DNA from: Pseudomonas graminis
GTDB lineage: Bacteria; Pseudomonadota; Gammaproteobacteria; Pseudomonadales; Pseudomonadaceae
DNA length: 64,000 bases
Direction of reading: 5' to 3'
NCBI RefSeq assembly: GCF_001705435.1
Contig: NZ_MDEN01000054.1
Span: forward strand, 103,245-167,244
Shown here: one piece after another, positions 63,488-64,000 of the stretch
Position numbering within the stretch: position 1 is the first letter of the stretch
Layout of the letters: each line of letters opens with the position of its first letter
Program-made: the position numbers and the translations under genes
Notes under the pieces: model-generated
Database searches by the model: none
Seen by the model: only the letters and a program-made list of their open reading frames with translations
What the model was told of the DNA's origin: nothing

Positions 63488-63904
63488 ATGTATCGCGTCG
63501 CCCGTTTTGCCTTGTTGAGTCTGGTGGTGGGATTGACCGCAGCCTGTGCGGTGCAGCATCCAGGGCCGCAGAGTTCCGAACCGATCCCGACCGTTCCTGG
63601 TCCGTCGCCGACGCCGCAGCCCGGCACCCCGCGCACTGCGCCGCATACACCGCCGTCGACGCCGATCCCTGCGCCCGGCCCGAAAACCTCTTCGCACTTC
63701 GCGCCGCCGCCGGGTGGTAACAGCCACTGGGATGCGCGTCTGGGTGTGCATGTGCTGGATAACGTGCCGAACACGTTCTATCGCCAGCGCACGTACTACC
63801 GCTGGAATGATGGCTGGACCTGGTCGACTTCGCCAAGTGGCCCGTGGCAAGAGACCGATGCCAGCGGTGTGCCGCCGGGGTTGAGCAAGCAATTCGGGAA
63901 TTAA
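63488..63904 (+). CDS. Hypothetical proline-rich lipoprotein
   Basis: A 138-residue protein with a lipoprotein signal (RFALLSLVVGLTAACAVQ, lipobox Ala-Ala-Cys with the lipidated Cys at about 20). A Pro/Ser/Thr-rich linker (residues 25-75) leads to a small C-terminal domain rich in aromatic residues (LGVHVLDNVPNTFYRQRTYYRWNDGWTWSTSPSGPW). I do not recognise a named family. It lies 31 bp after ccmI and may be co-transcribed with the ccm operon, but no functional link is evident. Confidence 0.75.
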   Translation: MYRVARFALLSLVVGLTAACAVQHPGPQSSEPIPTVPGPSPTPQPGTPRTAPHTPPSTPIPAPGPKTSSHFAPPPGGNSHWDARLGVHVLDNVPNTFYRQRTYYRWNDGWTWSTSPSGPWQETDASGVPPGLSKQFGN

Positions 63905-63921
63905 GGCCTGGTTCGGCGAGG

Positions 63922-64000
63922 TCAAGATCAAGAGCGTCTGCCTGGGGGCAGACTGTTTCGCCTTCGGCGAGTTACTTGGAAAAGCACCCCAAGTAACCAA
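63922..64000 (+). repeat. Dispersed long repeat, copy 5 (start only)
   Basis: The first 79 bp of the repeat family of 24833-25120, from TCAAGATCAAGAGCGTCTGCC through TTTCGCCTTCGGCGAGTTACTT to CCCCAAGTAACCAA, cut by the window end. Confidence 0.85.

Overview
The window is a chromosomal segment of a Pseudomonas, most likely from the P. fluorescens complex. The gene order and protein sequences match the fluorescent Pseudomonas flagellar and chemotaxis supercluster, GC content is high, and the intergenic gaps carry typical Pseudomonas REP/REPIN elements (the GGACCGGCTTTAGCCGGGA family and the CGAGCTTGCTCG family). Almost every gene is on the + strand. The exceptions are a small secreted-protein gene (8391-8786) and a two-gene unit at 54081-56029. 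I see no rRNA, tRNA, CRISPR array, insertion sequence or prophage.

Layout. 1-4812: pseudaminic acid genes pseB (partial), pseC, pseF, pseG, pseI. 4861-5363: four tandem 136-bp REPIN units. 5683-8272: a KASIII-type enzyme, a Maf-family (DUF115) flagellin glycosyltransferase and an 86-aa partner. 8391-9209: an AT-richer patch with an orphan secreted protein. 9210-14289: two different flagellins, then flaG, fliD, fliS, fliT. 14461-18744: the regulators fleQ, fleS, fleR. 19061-24827: fliEFGHIJ. 24833-25648: a repeat island. 25743-28188: hsbA-hsbR-hptB, a partner-switching and phosphorelay module. 28305-35550: fliK, fliLMNOPQR, flhB. 35573-38702: a second repeat-rich stretch enclosing a DUF3455 protein, an ECF sigma factor and its anti-sigma factor. 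38859-44034: flhA, flhF, fleN, fliA. 44278-53949: cheY, cheZ, cheA, cheB, motC, motD, parC, parP, cheW and a DUF2802 gene. 54081-56029 (minus strand): an orphan FlhB C-terminal-domain protein and a second FliK-like protein. 56191-63456: the cytochrome c maturation operon ccmABCDEFGHI. 63488-63904: a small proline-rich lipoprotein.

How it works together. FleQ (sigma-54 activator, c-di-GMP receptor) and FleSR should drive the sigma-54 promoters, which I can place by sequence before fleS, fliE, fliK, fliL and flhA. FliA (sigma-28), encoded at 43291, should drive late genes; sigma-28 sites (TAAA-N15-GYCGAWAN) precede both flagellins and fliS. Pseudaminic acid made by the Pse enzymes is probably attached to flagellin by the Maf protein. 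FlhF and FleN set flagellar position and number. ParC, ParP and the repeat-bearing CheA probably place the chemosensory array at the pole.

Most notable points: no PseH is visible in the pse cluster while a KASIII gene lies nearby; the two flagellins differ, including in the flg22 epitope; the DUF3455-ECF-anti-sigma cassette between flhB and flhA is bounded by perfect 48-bp inverted repeats; CheA has four repeats of an acidic motif; an orphan FlhB-CC-like protein is coupled to a FliK-like protein; a REPIN sits at the ccmG-ccmH junction; and base skew changes from G-rich to C-rich across the repeat islands.
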